Part shown: piece after piece, positions 46,265 to 56,840 of the stretch
Layout: the number at the start of each line of letters is the position of its first letter
How positions within the stretch are numbered: position 1 is the first letter of the stretch
Assembly (NCBI GenBank): GCA_025201375.1
Contig: JAIWZP010000062.1
Location: forward strand, 81,433 to 145,432
Length of the DNA: 64,000 nucleotides
Direction: 5' to 3'
Source: Gongronella butleri
Taxonomy: Eukaryota > Mucoromycota > Mucoromycetes > Mucorales > Cunninghamellaceae
Program-made: the position numbers and the translations under genes
Notes under the pieces: model-generated
What the model saw: only the letters and a program-made list of their open reading frames with translations
Databases searched by the model: none
Told to the model about the DNA's origin: nothing

Positions 46265-48294
46265 ATGAATAGCAACGTCGACCACAAGTGGAAGTTTGCC
46301 CAGTGCTTTGGCGACAAGGGCGAGTCTGACGATATCACTGAAGGTACGAGTTCTTTTTTTTTTATTTTTCCTCATCCCTTGGGCTCCCTTTTGTCGTCTT
46401 GGGAAACTCAATTCTTTCTTTTTCAAACATAGCCGATATCATTTCGACCGTGGAATTCGATCAAACGGGCAATTATCTTGCGACAGGCGACAAGGGTGGA
46501 CGCATTGTTTTGTTTGAGCGCAACGATAGTGTAAGAATTGGCAATGGAGGAGGGGCTCGGGAAAGGGTGCCGCCCAGCGGCCCAGGCGGCATGGCAACAA
46601 AGAGAAAAAAAAAAAGAAAAAAAAGCGCGTGGCATTGACCCCCTGCTTCCTCCTGTTTTCTTCCCCCTTGTTTTGAATATTCTTTTAGAAAAAGGGATGC
46701 GAATACAAGTTTCACACGGAATTCCAATCGCATGAAGCCGAGTTTGATTACTTGAAGAGTTTGGAAATCGAGGAGAAGATTAACAAGATCAAATGGTGCA
46801 AGCGCCAGAATTCAGCCCATTTTTTGCTGTCGACCAATGGTAAATTCCATGGAGCCAAAAAAAAAAAGGGGGGGAGGGGAGGGAGGAGGAGACGACGGCA
46901 CGGGCCATGGGCGAGGGGACACTAAATTTGACCTTTTAAAAAATTAGACAAGACGATTAAGCTTTGGAAGATCTACCAGCGCTCGATCAAGAGCGTGTCG
47001 GACAAAAATTTGGACGAGAACAACCTGGGCAGCATCCATTCTTTACGCGTGCCCAAGCTGTCGCACCAGGAGACCACCATTGCGTCAATGCCCAAGAAGG
47101 TGTATGCCAATGCGCACGCCTACCACATCAATTCCATCTCCATCAACTCGGACAGCGAAACCTTCATGTCGGCCGACGATCTGCGCATCAATCTCTGGAA
47201 TCTCGGCATCTCGGACCAGTCGTTTAGTACGAAAAAATGACGACATCGTCGCGATTTTGCGATAATTTATGTCTTTTTCTTTTTTTTTTTTTTTGTGATA
47301 GACATTGTTGATATCAAACCCGCCAACATGGAGGAGCTGACCGAGGTGATCACGGCCGCAGAATTCCATCCGTACCATTGCAACATGTTCATGTACAGCT
47401 CGAGCAAGGGCACGATCAAATTGAGCGACATGCGCGAATCCGCGCTTTGCGACAGCCACGCTAAGGGTAAAACGCACAATTGACGGGGCATTCATGTGGT
47501 CCTTGTTGTGCTCAAGTCCTTTTTTTTCCCCAGTGTTTGAGGAGGCGGAAGATCCAGCGAATCGCTCATTCTTCTCCGAGATCATCTCGTCCGTGTCAGA
47601 TGTGCGCTTTAGTCATGATGGCCGCTACATCTTATCACGCGACTATTTGACACTCAAGATTTGGGACATCAACATGGACAACCGGCCCGTGCAGACAATC
47701 AACATCCACGACCAATTGCGCGCCAAGCTCTGCGATCTGTACGAGAATGATTGCATCTTTGACAAGTTCGAGTGTCTCTTTAGCGGCAATGACAGGTACA
47801 ATCTCCGAGAAGACTGAGAGAGGGAGAGAGAGACACACAATGGCGCAAAAAAAAAAAAAAGAGGAAAAAAAACTACGCGACGCACTGACGCATTTTTTTT
47901 TTTTTTTTTTTTTTTTTGTGCAGCCACGTCATGACCGGCTCCTACAACAACACATTCCACTTGTACGATCGCGAGGGCAAGAATGACATTACGCTGCAGG
48001 CCGATAGAAGTGCCTTCAAGGCGAAGCGCATGAGCCCCGCCAAGAACAAGATGACCATGGGCCGCACCGGCGGCAACAAGGGTCCATTGGTGGGCTCCGA
48101 CTCAGCCGACTTTAACAAAAAGATTCTGCATGCGTCCTGGCACCCACAGGAGGACATCATTGCCGTCGCAGCCACAAACAACCTGTTTATCTTTACGTAA
48201 GAAATGAAAAAATGACGCGTTTTTGACATGTTTTCTCATTTCTTTTTTTTTTTTTGTTTGATTTGTTGTTTCCAGGGAAGACGCGTCGTCATGA
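46265..48294 (+). CDS. CDC55: PP2A regulatory subunit B (B55/Cdc55)
   Basis: Eight exons: 46265-46343, 46433-46530, 46689-46839, 46948-47226, 47302-47466, 47534-47795, 47924-48196 and 48276-48294, giving 441 residues, the normal B55 length. The subunit is a seven-blade WD40 propeller that directs protein phosphatase 2A to substrates in mitosis and nutrient signalling. Signatures seen include [121 protein letters not shown] and [15 protein letters not shown]. The last exon has only 19 bases and encodes TEDASS after the conserved ATNNLFIF. The intron at 47796-47923 has A and T runs at opposite ends. It converges with the S9 peptidase gene. Confidence 0.96.
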
Positions 48295-48580
48295 GTCATT
48301 CGCGGCCCGCGCTCCATTGTATTTTGATCTACGTTTTCCCTCGGTTTATTGTTTTTGCCCTGCGTCTTGTCTCGTTTTTCTCTCTCCATCGCATCCTCCA
48401 GCCCCTCCTCCCCGCTGTCTTCTCCAATCGGATCTCCAACGCGTCCCATTTTTCGCCTTCCCCCCCCCCGCTCGTGCGTTGAATATTACCCTTGCTTTTA
48501 GGAATCACCCCCACTTTTTTCTATTAAATATAATAAAATTGCTTGTTTCAAAAAAAAAAAAGGCACCCTTTTGGTCCTAT

Positions 48581-50770
48581 TTATTTGGGAGGAAAGTTGT
48601 CAATGGGGACGCCCTCGATGCCATCAACCTCAAAGCCAAAGATCTGGCCGAGGAACCATTGCTGAAGCTCGAGCGTGCGCGCAATGTTCTCGGCGCGGCG
48701 GAATCCGTGACCCTCGCCAGGATACAACACGTACGCCACGGGCAAGCCCTTTTCGCGCATCGTGTTCACCATGATCTCGGCTTGCGATGGCGGCACCACC
48801 TTGTCCTCCTCGCCCTGGAAGAAAATAACAGGGCATTTGATATTGTCCGCCTTGTGAATGGGCGATCTACCAATAAAAAAAAATGAGCCAAATTGTAGGT
48901 TTAACAAATGTCAATGGCTCCACTTACCGCTCGTCATAGATGGCCTTTTCAGCAGGGTATTCGCCAACCAAGCGATCTGATCGCATGAAAAAAAAAAAAA
49001 AAAAGATGAGCATGGGAAAAAAAAAAAAGCGTTAAAAAAAACACGAACCTGTGTAGCGCGACTCGAATTTGTGCGTTTCGGCGGCAAGCAGGTTCATGTC
49101 GCTGATGCCATAGAGCGAGATGCCGGCCTTGAACACGTCACGGAAGGCAATGGCCGCGAGCGTCGTATAGCCGCCGGCGGATCCGCCTTCAATCGAGAGT
49201 TTCTCTCTGTCGACGCGGCCCTGGTCAGCAAGGTACAGCGCAGCATTGCAGCAGTCGTCGACGTCGACAATGCCCCATTTGCGGATGAGGCGATTGCGAT
49301 ATTCGCGGCCATAGCCGTCGGAGCCGCCATAATTCACGTCGGCAATGGCAAAGCCGCGCGACGTCCAGTATTGGATGGTCGAGGAATAAGCATTGGTGGC
49401 GTGCGCGGTCGGTCCACCATGCAGCATGACGCGCAAGGGTGGCAGCTGGCCGGCCGGGCCCCGGAAATCCGGGTTCTTGGGCGCGTAAAAGTAGCAATAG
49501 GCGGTCAGGCCATCGGTCGTGGGGAACGCCACCTCCTCGCCAATGGAAATGTACGCGGGGTCCAAGGATGGGTCGCTCGTGGGCTTGAGCACGCGGAACA
49601 CCGCCTTTTGCGTCGCATCGTACGCAATGAGGTCCGTGGGCCGTGTCGTTGAGCATGCGTTAGCCACAATCAGCTCGCAATTGCCCTCACCTGCGTACGT
49701 CGCAATGTACGAGAAGAGGGTATAGTCGGTCGGCACGTCCGTCAATGTCTTGGCTTGGACATCCAGCACCGCCAGCTTGCCCTTGTTTGTGCACGCCAAT
49801 TTGGTCGCATCTGTCTTGAATGGCATGTAAAAGCGCATGTTTAATCCCCAAGGAGACGCCGCGAAATCTTGCTCGAGTGGTGCCTCCAACAGCAGGTCAA
49901 ATTGTCCATTCGTCAATCGGTACAAGTTCCAAAACCCGGAACGGTCGGAAACAAAGTACAATGTGTCATCCACACCAAACTCGGGTTGCTAAAAATGGGG
50001 GAGAGATGAGCAATTCGCCTCGTTTTAAGTCCCTTTTTTTTTTTTAAACATACAATCACGCTCTCGTCGACACCGGGATTGAGGATTTGCACATCTTTGC
50101 CCAGGACGAACGAGTCCTCTTCCGAATAAGTAAAGGATCCATAGGACAATTGGGTGAAATCCCAGGGCATGTTGGGGTGAACCCACGAGAGAAAGGCCAC
50201 GGATTGCGAGTGATTGGCGATGCGCGGCGACGCGTAAAAGTCGGCGCCCTCGGCGACCGTCTTGACTTTGCCGCTGTCCAATTGGATAACAACGAGGCGA
50301 TTGATCACATCCTTGGGCTCCTCATTCTCAAAGTGCTCCTCTTGCACGCAAACCACGAATCGGTGCTCCTTATCGATGCAGAAATCGCCATAACGCAACA
50401 AGCGATTGACGGGCGTCAAGCGCACGGGTTCAGGTGATTCTTGGCGCATGTCCAGTGTGTACACAGCGCCGTCCGTGTCGTTGCTGAACACGAGCAGCCC
50501 GCCATTGATGGAGAACTCACCGCTGCCGTATTCGTGCACGCGCGTGCGGCAATTGTACCCGAGAGGCAGCAACGCGCGCGGTTCGCCGTCTTGTTGCGCC
50601 AACGACCGCTGGAACACTTGGCCACGCCCGTCTTCCGCAGGCACCACCTGCACCCAGTACGCCGACGCCGTTGCCGCGTCCACCGTCACGTCACGGCCCG
50701 CCTTGGCCGATGTCAGGTCCTTGGGCGTCAGTGGAGAGGGCCACGACCCATACGCTTGTGTTGTCACCAT
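48581..50770 (-). CDS. Prolyl oligopeptidase family (S9) serine peptidase
   Basis: Four exons on the minus strand: 50770-50054, 49988-49049, 48976-48928 and 48866-48581, giving 663 residues. The N-terminal half (about 1-390) is a beta-propeller of the acylaminoacyl-peptidase/DPP type (YGSGEFSINGGLLVFSND, FVSDRSGFWNLYRL). The C-terminal half is an alpha/beta hydrolase with nucleophile elbow SIEGGSAGGY (Ser509), catalytic Asp590 in GEEDKVVPP and His622 in GEGHGF. No signal peptide or membrane anchor is seen, so a cytosolic exopeptidase or related hydrolase is expected. The third exon is only 49 nt. The exact substrate is unknown; other S9 subfamilies are possible. Confidence 0.9.
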
Positions 50771-51792
50771 CGCTGAAACGTTCAACAAAAAAAAGAGTGA
50801 GAAAAACGACAAAAAGGAACCTTCGAGGCCGGCGCGCCCTTTTAAATGGCTTGCGGAAAACACAAATTTGGCAATTCTAGCCTCGAACGGGCAATGGGCA
50901 ATTGTCGCGCGCCATATTTTTGGGTCCCAGGTGTCCGTGTTTTTTTCATTGTTTTTAATGCTTGTGCACTCAAAGCCCAAGCATCGGATACGTTTGGATG
51001 TCCAATTGGCCATGACACGGTCTTAAAACAGACGGACGCGTCATTCAGGGAGGCTTCTAGAATTTGAAAGCATTACAATGCGCAGACAAAAATCACGATA
51101 CACCACTGTGTCCAGGAAAAAAAAAAAAAAGAGTTGAATAGGGAAGAACGATACAACATTTATCAAGTTTTATCATTTTGCGTCAATTTTTTTGGGCAAT
51201 ATCTTTTGACAGCACGCGATAGTGCATGGAGTACATGATCAGCCACAATTTCGTCTCAGATATTATTGCCCTGCAACGCCACGAAGCAAAGGTAATAACG
51301 AGAAACTGATCTTTCGCATTTTTCGCATTTTCATTTTTTTTCGCTCCATGTAGCCATCTCATTTTTAGATGCCAAGAGATGGCTCACATCACAGACTGAT
51401 ATTTTATTTGCGATGCATTACTGTGCCTCGGGAAAAAATAAACCGAGAGAAACCAAATTGGCAACTTTTTTTTTTGCAAACTTTTTTTTTGCATTTTCTG
51501 CTCTATTCTTAGTCATTCTGTGTCAACTGGAAGTTGAACTGATCCCGTTTCATTCTATGCAACAAGACAACGTCGTACGAGCCGCAGCAAAACTAGAAGA
51601 GAGCTGCAATTGTTCAAATTTCGCTGAAAAACACAGGAATCCGCGCAAAAAATCGCTTAAAACTACTTTTTTGTTCCCCCTAACCACAACAAACAACTTT
51701 TCATCTTCTATAACTCCACAGAGGCTCATTTGTAAGCAAAAATATTTTGGAGAAAGGCTGTGAATGACCAGTTTTTGCGATTTTCGTTATAC
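50771..51792. other. Intergenic region before tRNA-Leu
   Basis: This AT-rich stretch lies between the S9 start codon and the tRNA gene. It holds A and T runs (about 51119-51132 and 51468-51492). Open frames such as 51413-51763 have no recognisable feature. Confidence 0.4.
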
Positions 51793-51873
51793 GCAAGTTT
51801 GGCCGAGTGGTTAAGGCGTGCGGTTCAGGTCCGCATCTCTTCGGAGGCGAGAGTTCGAATCTCTCAGCTTGCA
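51793..51873 (+). tRNA. tRNA-Leu (anticodon CAG)
   Basis: An 81-base class II tRNA. The acceptor stem GCAAGTT (51793-51799) pairs with AGCTTGC (51866-51872), with discriminator A at 51873. The D-arm contains the A box GGCCGAGTGGTTAAGGC. The anticodon stem TGCGG/CCGCA holds the loop TTCAGGT, so the anticodon is CAG at 51826-51828. The long variable arm TCTCTTCGGAGGC fits leucine, and the T-arm is GAGAG-TTCGAAT-CTCTC. There is no intron. A T run at about 51878 can end Pol III transcription. It reads CUG as leucine, which rules out a CUG-Ser clade organism. Confidence 0.95.
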
Positions 51874-52184
51874 CATCGTTTTTGTGAGTTACTTTTTTGT
51901 TTTGCGTAACGGCGACCATAAAATGAATACCATAGCTCTTTTTTTTACGCGTTCCTGGCACTTGTTCATTCACTGTTGACGAGTTGGTGTAAAATGACTC
52001 CAAAAAGCTCGCATTTTTGCTTTTAATTTGGCAGATATTATGCTGGCTTGACCCTGCCTGCTTGTCCCTGATCCCTGTTCACAAAGTTGAGCTTCTACAA
52101 GCATGAAAAAAAAAATTAGTCAGCATTTCAGTTTCAAGTCAATGGTGATGAATTTTTTTTTTTCATATTTAGATCACACTCAGC

Positions 52185-53160
52185 GAGGGTACAAATGTTG
52201 CGCACCGGACTCGCTGTACAGGTACAGCATGCTGCCCATGCGTATGTCTTCTCACACGTGCAAGCTTAAGCGCAATTAAATAACAATGTAGAGCACTTTG
52301 GCCAAACGCGTCTATTTAAAGGAAAATGTCGATTTGCTTGTCAATAGCGCGATTGACTCTCGGTTTTTACTGTTTTTCTGAAAAGAAAGTGGCCAAAACG
52401 CACCTATGGCAAGGTTTCAGGGTGAGATGGCCATTTGTTGGTGTTCAATGGTCATTTGAAAAATTCGCGATACTTTTTGTTGATTTTCAAAGGGGGTATA
52501 GTCGAGGAGTTGAAAATGACGAAGTCTACCGTAGATCCTCAGATCGCCACGACATTCAACTACATGGTAGATGGCACCCATTCACCGATAGAAATGCAAT
52601 TAAAACCTGGGATCCATCGACTGGTTGTCGTGTAAATTGCAATTTACCCATTTTTTCGCGTCAAGGCTTACTCGACGAAAATTGACCCGAGCGCTGCGAA
52701 ACAGAGACCTTAGAACGAGCACGGTCTGCTGCGTACATATCTATCAATGATCATTTGAAAAAAAAAAAAACGAGATTCAGGTAAAATGGATGCGACTAGC
52801 CCGCTAGCGGGTGAACTTGGACGCGTGATAAACCGCGTCAAACGTTGGCTGGCGCGCTCCTGCTTGTAATCAAATCCATGCACCTGACGTCTCTCTTGCT
52901 AATGGTCGCGTCAGTGCGGCTCCAAGGACGCGTTTTTCCCGTGCCACTTGCTGTTGAATTTAATCTAAAATCACGAATTGCTCATCAACGAGCAGGCTCA
53001 TCCCGCTCTGTTTTGGAATTTCTCGTGGTTTCTCCACGCAGTGCACCTTTTGGGGGAGTTTGGCGCAATTCTGGAGTCCCATTTTCTCGACTTTGGTTTG
53101 AGAGATCGCCACAGCTAAAATCATGATTTGCGTGTTGCGCACCCTACAGACGTTTTGACA
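52185..53160 (+). repeat. Dispersed non-coding repeat, copy D
   Basis: The left half (52185-52690) aligns with 2905-3430 of copy A (GTACAAATGTTGCGCA, then GGTTTTTACTGTTTTTCTGA, then CCTGGGATCCATCGACTGG against CCCTGGGCTCCATCGACTGG). The right half (52740-53160) aligns with copy C at 17400-17820. Copy D therefore joins the two halves of the family. It begins about 310 bases after the tRNA gene. The 51874-52184 and 53161-53710 flanks show no gene. Confidence 0.75.
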
Positions 53161-53710
53161 GCGACAGCCCGACCCCAAATGGAGTTTCGGGCTTGCCACT
53201 TTACATTAGGGCGCGAGTCGGGCTGTCTAGTGCGTGTTTGGGCGATTTGACCCTGAGCAAATTGCTAAAAATCGCTGTCTAACATAGAGAATCTGATCTT
53301 CTTGTTCAAGCGCTGCAAAAATTGAACCGCATGATGGTGAGCATGCCATTCAACGATATAGAGATTTCTCTGTGTTTAAACCAATGCAGCTCTGGGAGGC
53401 GTTATCCAAAATTAACCCTAAACTAGGACTTTTTATAAGCAAGGTCATGGAAATCTCAACAAAAATGCTCCTTGCGGCAAATCGTTTGAATTCTCTGCCT
53501 CGCTGATTCATGTGAAGTGTTGCACAAGTTGAAATATCACGTCGTTTGCCGCGTAAATGCGACCAGAATGGATGTATTGCCCTCTCTTTTGCTTGGCACC
53601 TCCTTGGAAACGCGGTCAAATGGTTGTAGATCTCAACAACACACAAGTACAAAAAAAATGGCGTGCATCGATTTATTTTTTTCTTTTCCTAGAGAGAAAT
53701 GATGTGAACT

Positions 53711-56121
53711 TCATGGCCGTCGTCGTCGCGATGGTCTTGGTTTGTACGAATAGTCGTCATCGTCGTCATCAGAGTCGCCGTCATTGTCGAGGTAGCGGCG
53801 CTTCTTCTTTTTCTTCTTTTTGTTTGCCTTTGTGGCAGGGTGCAGGGGCAGCTCGACGCCGGTCCCGCGCATCGTGTGCTTGGAGTGTGTGCGTACCGCC
53901 TTTTCCACCGTGCCGTACGGCGTCTTTTTGTCAAACAGGTACCGAGCCTTGCCGCGCTCGTCGAGCACGTAGTTGCTGTCGTTGATTTCGCCCGTCTCGA
54001 TGAGGAACCGGTAGTAATTGGAGCACTGCAGGCCATGCATGGCAAAAAAAAAAAAAAAAAATGAAAAAAAAAACAAGGATCCTCTTTTTTTTTTGAATAC
54101 CTGATAGCCGACGCGGCCGGGGATGGCCATGGAAAAGATGCCCCACTGTGGTTTTGGGCCCTGGTCCTTGAGTCTGTCCATGAACAATGCCTTTTCGCTG
54201 TCTGTCCAAGCGCCTTTTGCCTGCTCCTCGCCGGGGGCATTGAATCGGTAATAGTACGTATTCGGGTTCGATTCAATCATGCGGAATGCACGCACACGCG
54301 CCTCCGACCAGCCCTGGAACGCACGCATTGGATCTTCGTTTGTGTCGTGGTTCTGCACCTGGCGCAGGGCGTCGTCCAGCGGCAGCCGACCGACAGAGCG
54401 TATGCGTCTACAATTTGTTTTTTTTAAAAAAAAAAGACGGCATGCCACGGATTAAAATCGTGTCCAATGTATTTTTTTTCTTTACCTTTTTGTTTCTGGC
54501 GAATAGGTGGTGTATGTGGGCACCGGTGTGGTGGGGTTAGAGAGCGTTGCAGGGTGTGGTGAGGCATTGAGCAAGTGTTTTCGTTTTGTGTACTTCCTTT
54601 TTGGCTTTGTTGGTGCTGCGCCTAGCATTGGTGACGGTGACAGCATAGGATAGGGCATGGGCATCGCGGGGTGCGTGCGATTGAGCATGTTCATGGGGGA
54701 AATTGGCAAGTGAACAGGCTGATTTTTGCCATCTGGTCCTGGTGCGACGCATGGGGCTTTTGCTGCGAGTGGTGCGAGCGGATTGAGTGGCGTCAGGGTC
54801 GGTACGGGTGTTGATGGTGTTGTGACGCACGGCATGGGTGTAACACCCGGAATTGGCGGCGCGTCGGAAGTGTTGACTGTAATGGTGGTATTTTTGGTGT
54901 TTGCTGTGGTGGTGTTAACGTTGTCATTGGCGTCCTTGGCGTCATTGGACGACGACGATGACGATGTGATGGTGGCCGGGTTGATCCCGATGGTGGCCAT
55001 TGAGATGGACGCGAGTGCCGGCAGCAACGGCGCGGTGGGTTGCATGAAATCAGATGTCAATGGCGTGATGCTGGGCGACGGCGAAAGAAGCGCCGACGTC
55101 GATGCGATGAGCGGCTGGGCCATGAGGCCCATGGCGGATAAAGGCGGCAGACATGGCGCCAGCACGGCCGACGGCGGTGGCGGCGACAATTGATCAGGCT
55201 CAAACACCACGTCCGTGTCTTCTTGCATAAACGTTGCCCGCTGGACGTGCTCAAGGTAATCTGACTGCGTGATCAAGCGCAAAATCACCTCGTCCTAATT
55301 TAAAAAAAAAATTTGAAAAAAAGCGTCAAGGGTCACGCGTCGTCGCCCGTATTTTTTTTTTTTTTTGGAGAAACCTCGTTGTAAAGGCAATCTTGCAGCA
55401 TATAGATGATTTGCTGGTCGGTTAGGTTGTCAAAGGTTGTCTGGATCTTTTGTTTTTTTGCGTTCAATTCGTGCGGGAGTGGTGTCCACGACGCGAGTGG
55501 TGGGTCGAGATCATGGCTCAATAATCCGTGGGCCAATTTCCGGTGTTGCTCGCGTTGTTGCTGGGGGTCTATGTGGTCGTGTACCATTTTAAGGAGGTCT
55601 GGCATCACGGCCGGTAGCGGTGGCGGCGGCGGCGGCGGGTCGGTGCTGTGATGGCCACCCGCACGCGCCGGCGCGGCGCCCAATGGCCCGTCCGCCAGAT
55701 AGGCAGGCAATCGTGGCGCTAAATCGGGCACGCCTGACGAGCTGAGCGATGGCAACTAGCATGCATCGGACCATGAAAATAAATAAGAGCACGGCCCTTT
55801 GCACACACTCTCACATGCGATTGACATTTCCCACCACGCAAAAAAGAAAAAGACAAAAAAAATACGTCTTTTGACGCGTTTTCTTCCTTTTGCATACGCG
55901 CATTGCCTCTCTCCCCCCACTCCCCGGCGTGGCACACGTACCTTGGGGTCAGCCAGAAAGTCAAGACCATGAAAAGGATGCTCTGTGTGATGCAGAAAAA
56001 TAAAAGGCCCAAATTTTGCATTTTAGGCCGTGTGGATATAAGGTTTTGGAATGGTCATCGTCCTGGACAGACAGGTCTTACCTGTATCGGGTTTATCACG
56101 CGGTTTCTTGGTGCGCACCAT
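53711..56121 (-). CDS. SANT/Myb-like nuclear protein, function unknown
   Basis: Six exons on the minus strand: 56121-56082, 55982-55942, 55755-55375, 55294-54486, 54407-54101 and 54025-53711, giving 630 residues. The N-terminus MVRTKKPRDKPDTEHPFHGL is assembled from two very short exons (40 and 41 bases). At about 130-170 is a CUE-like helical segment (LTDQQIIYMLQDCLYNEDEV). The middle is a long Pro/Ser/Thr/Asn-rich linker with a basic KPKRKYTKRKH patch. The C-terminal part has an SANT/Myb-like helical region (GAWTDSEKALFMDRLKDQG, then WGIFSMAIPGRVGYQCSNYY) and ends in a Lys-rich run and an acidic Asp run. This suggests a chromatin or DNA-linked protein. I cannot name the family. The first two exons rest on splice logic and frame only. 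Confidence 0.7.
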
Positions 56122-56840
56122 CTTTTTTTTCCTTTTTGTCGTTGCACCAAGGGCAATAAGCTTTGAACACGTCGAAAAAAAGAAAAAAGTGACCTTGAAG
56201 GGTGGAAGAGGTGTAAAAGAGAAGCGGTGTTGCCTTTTGGATGGGCGGCGGCTGTCTCTTTTTTTTTTATTTATGATGCTTGGGCGCAAAAGTGGCGTGT
56301 GTGAGTGGGTGAAAGTCGGGATAAACAAAAGAAACGAGCGAGATCAGCTTCGTGTTTCATGGGCTTGCCGTGGGGATGCGATAGAGAAGGGGGGGAGGCA
56401 GGGATGTGGGGACATGAATTGACACACAAAACACAAGATGGGGTTGAACAGCGAGCTTGTGTCTGTGCCACCATCCAAAAAAAAAAAGGCATCCGCTCCC
56501 TCCCCCCTCTCCCAGCCATGGGCCAAAAAGATGGCAAGCATGGACAGAATTGGCTTGTACCCAAATTGAGCAACATGGACAAAAACAAGTTTTTGCATAA
56601 TTTCAACCTCGAATCAGGCAACATAGCATGTGGGCATGAAAAGAAGCATATAAAAGCAACGATCGGATGGACGGTCTGCGCGGGGTTCTCCCCTTTTTTC
56701 TTCTTCTTCAAAACAATTAAATTTTGAGTCTATTATGTACAATTGGTAAAAGCAAAAAACAAAAGGATTCAAGGGGAGGGGGGGCAAAGAGAAAGTACAC
56801 TATTTACACGCAAAAAATAGAAAAAGACAACTAAATACAA
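56122..56840. other. Intergenic region
   Basis: This stretch lies between the start of the SANT/Myb-like gene and the stop codon of the transcription factor gene, both on the minus strand. It contains A and T runs, and overlapping open frames on both strands without recognisable domains. I see no gene. Confidence 0.4.

Noticed and set aside
52326..53126. Open frames of 93-119 codons in repeat copy D
   Set aside because: They are confined to the repeat and are not conserved in copies A or C.
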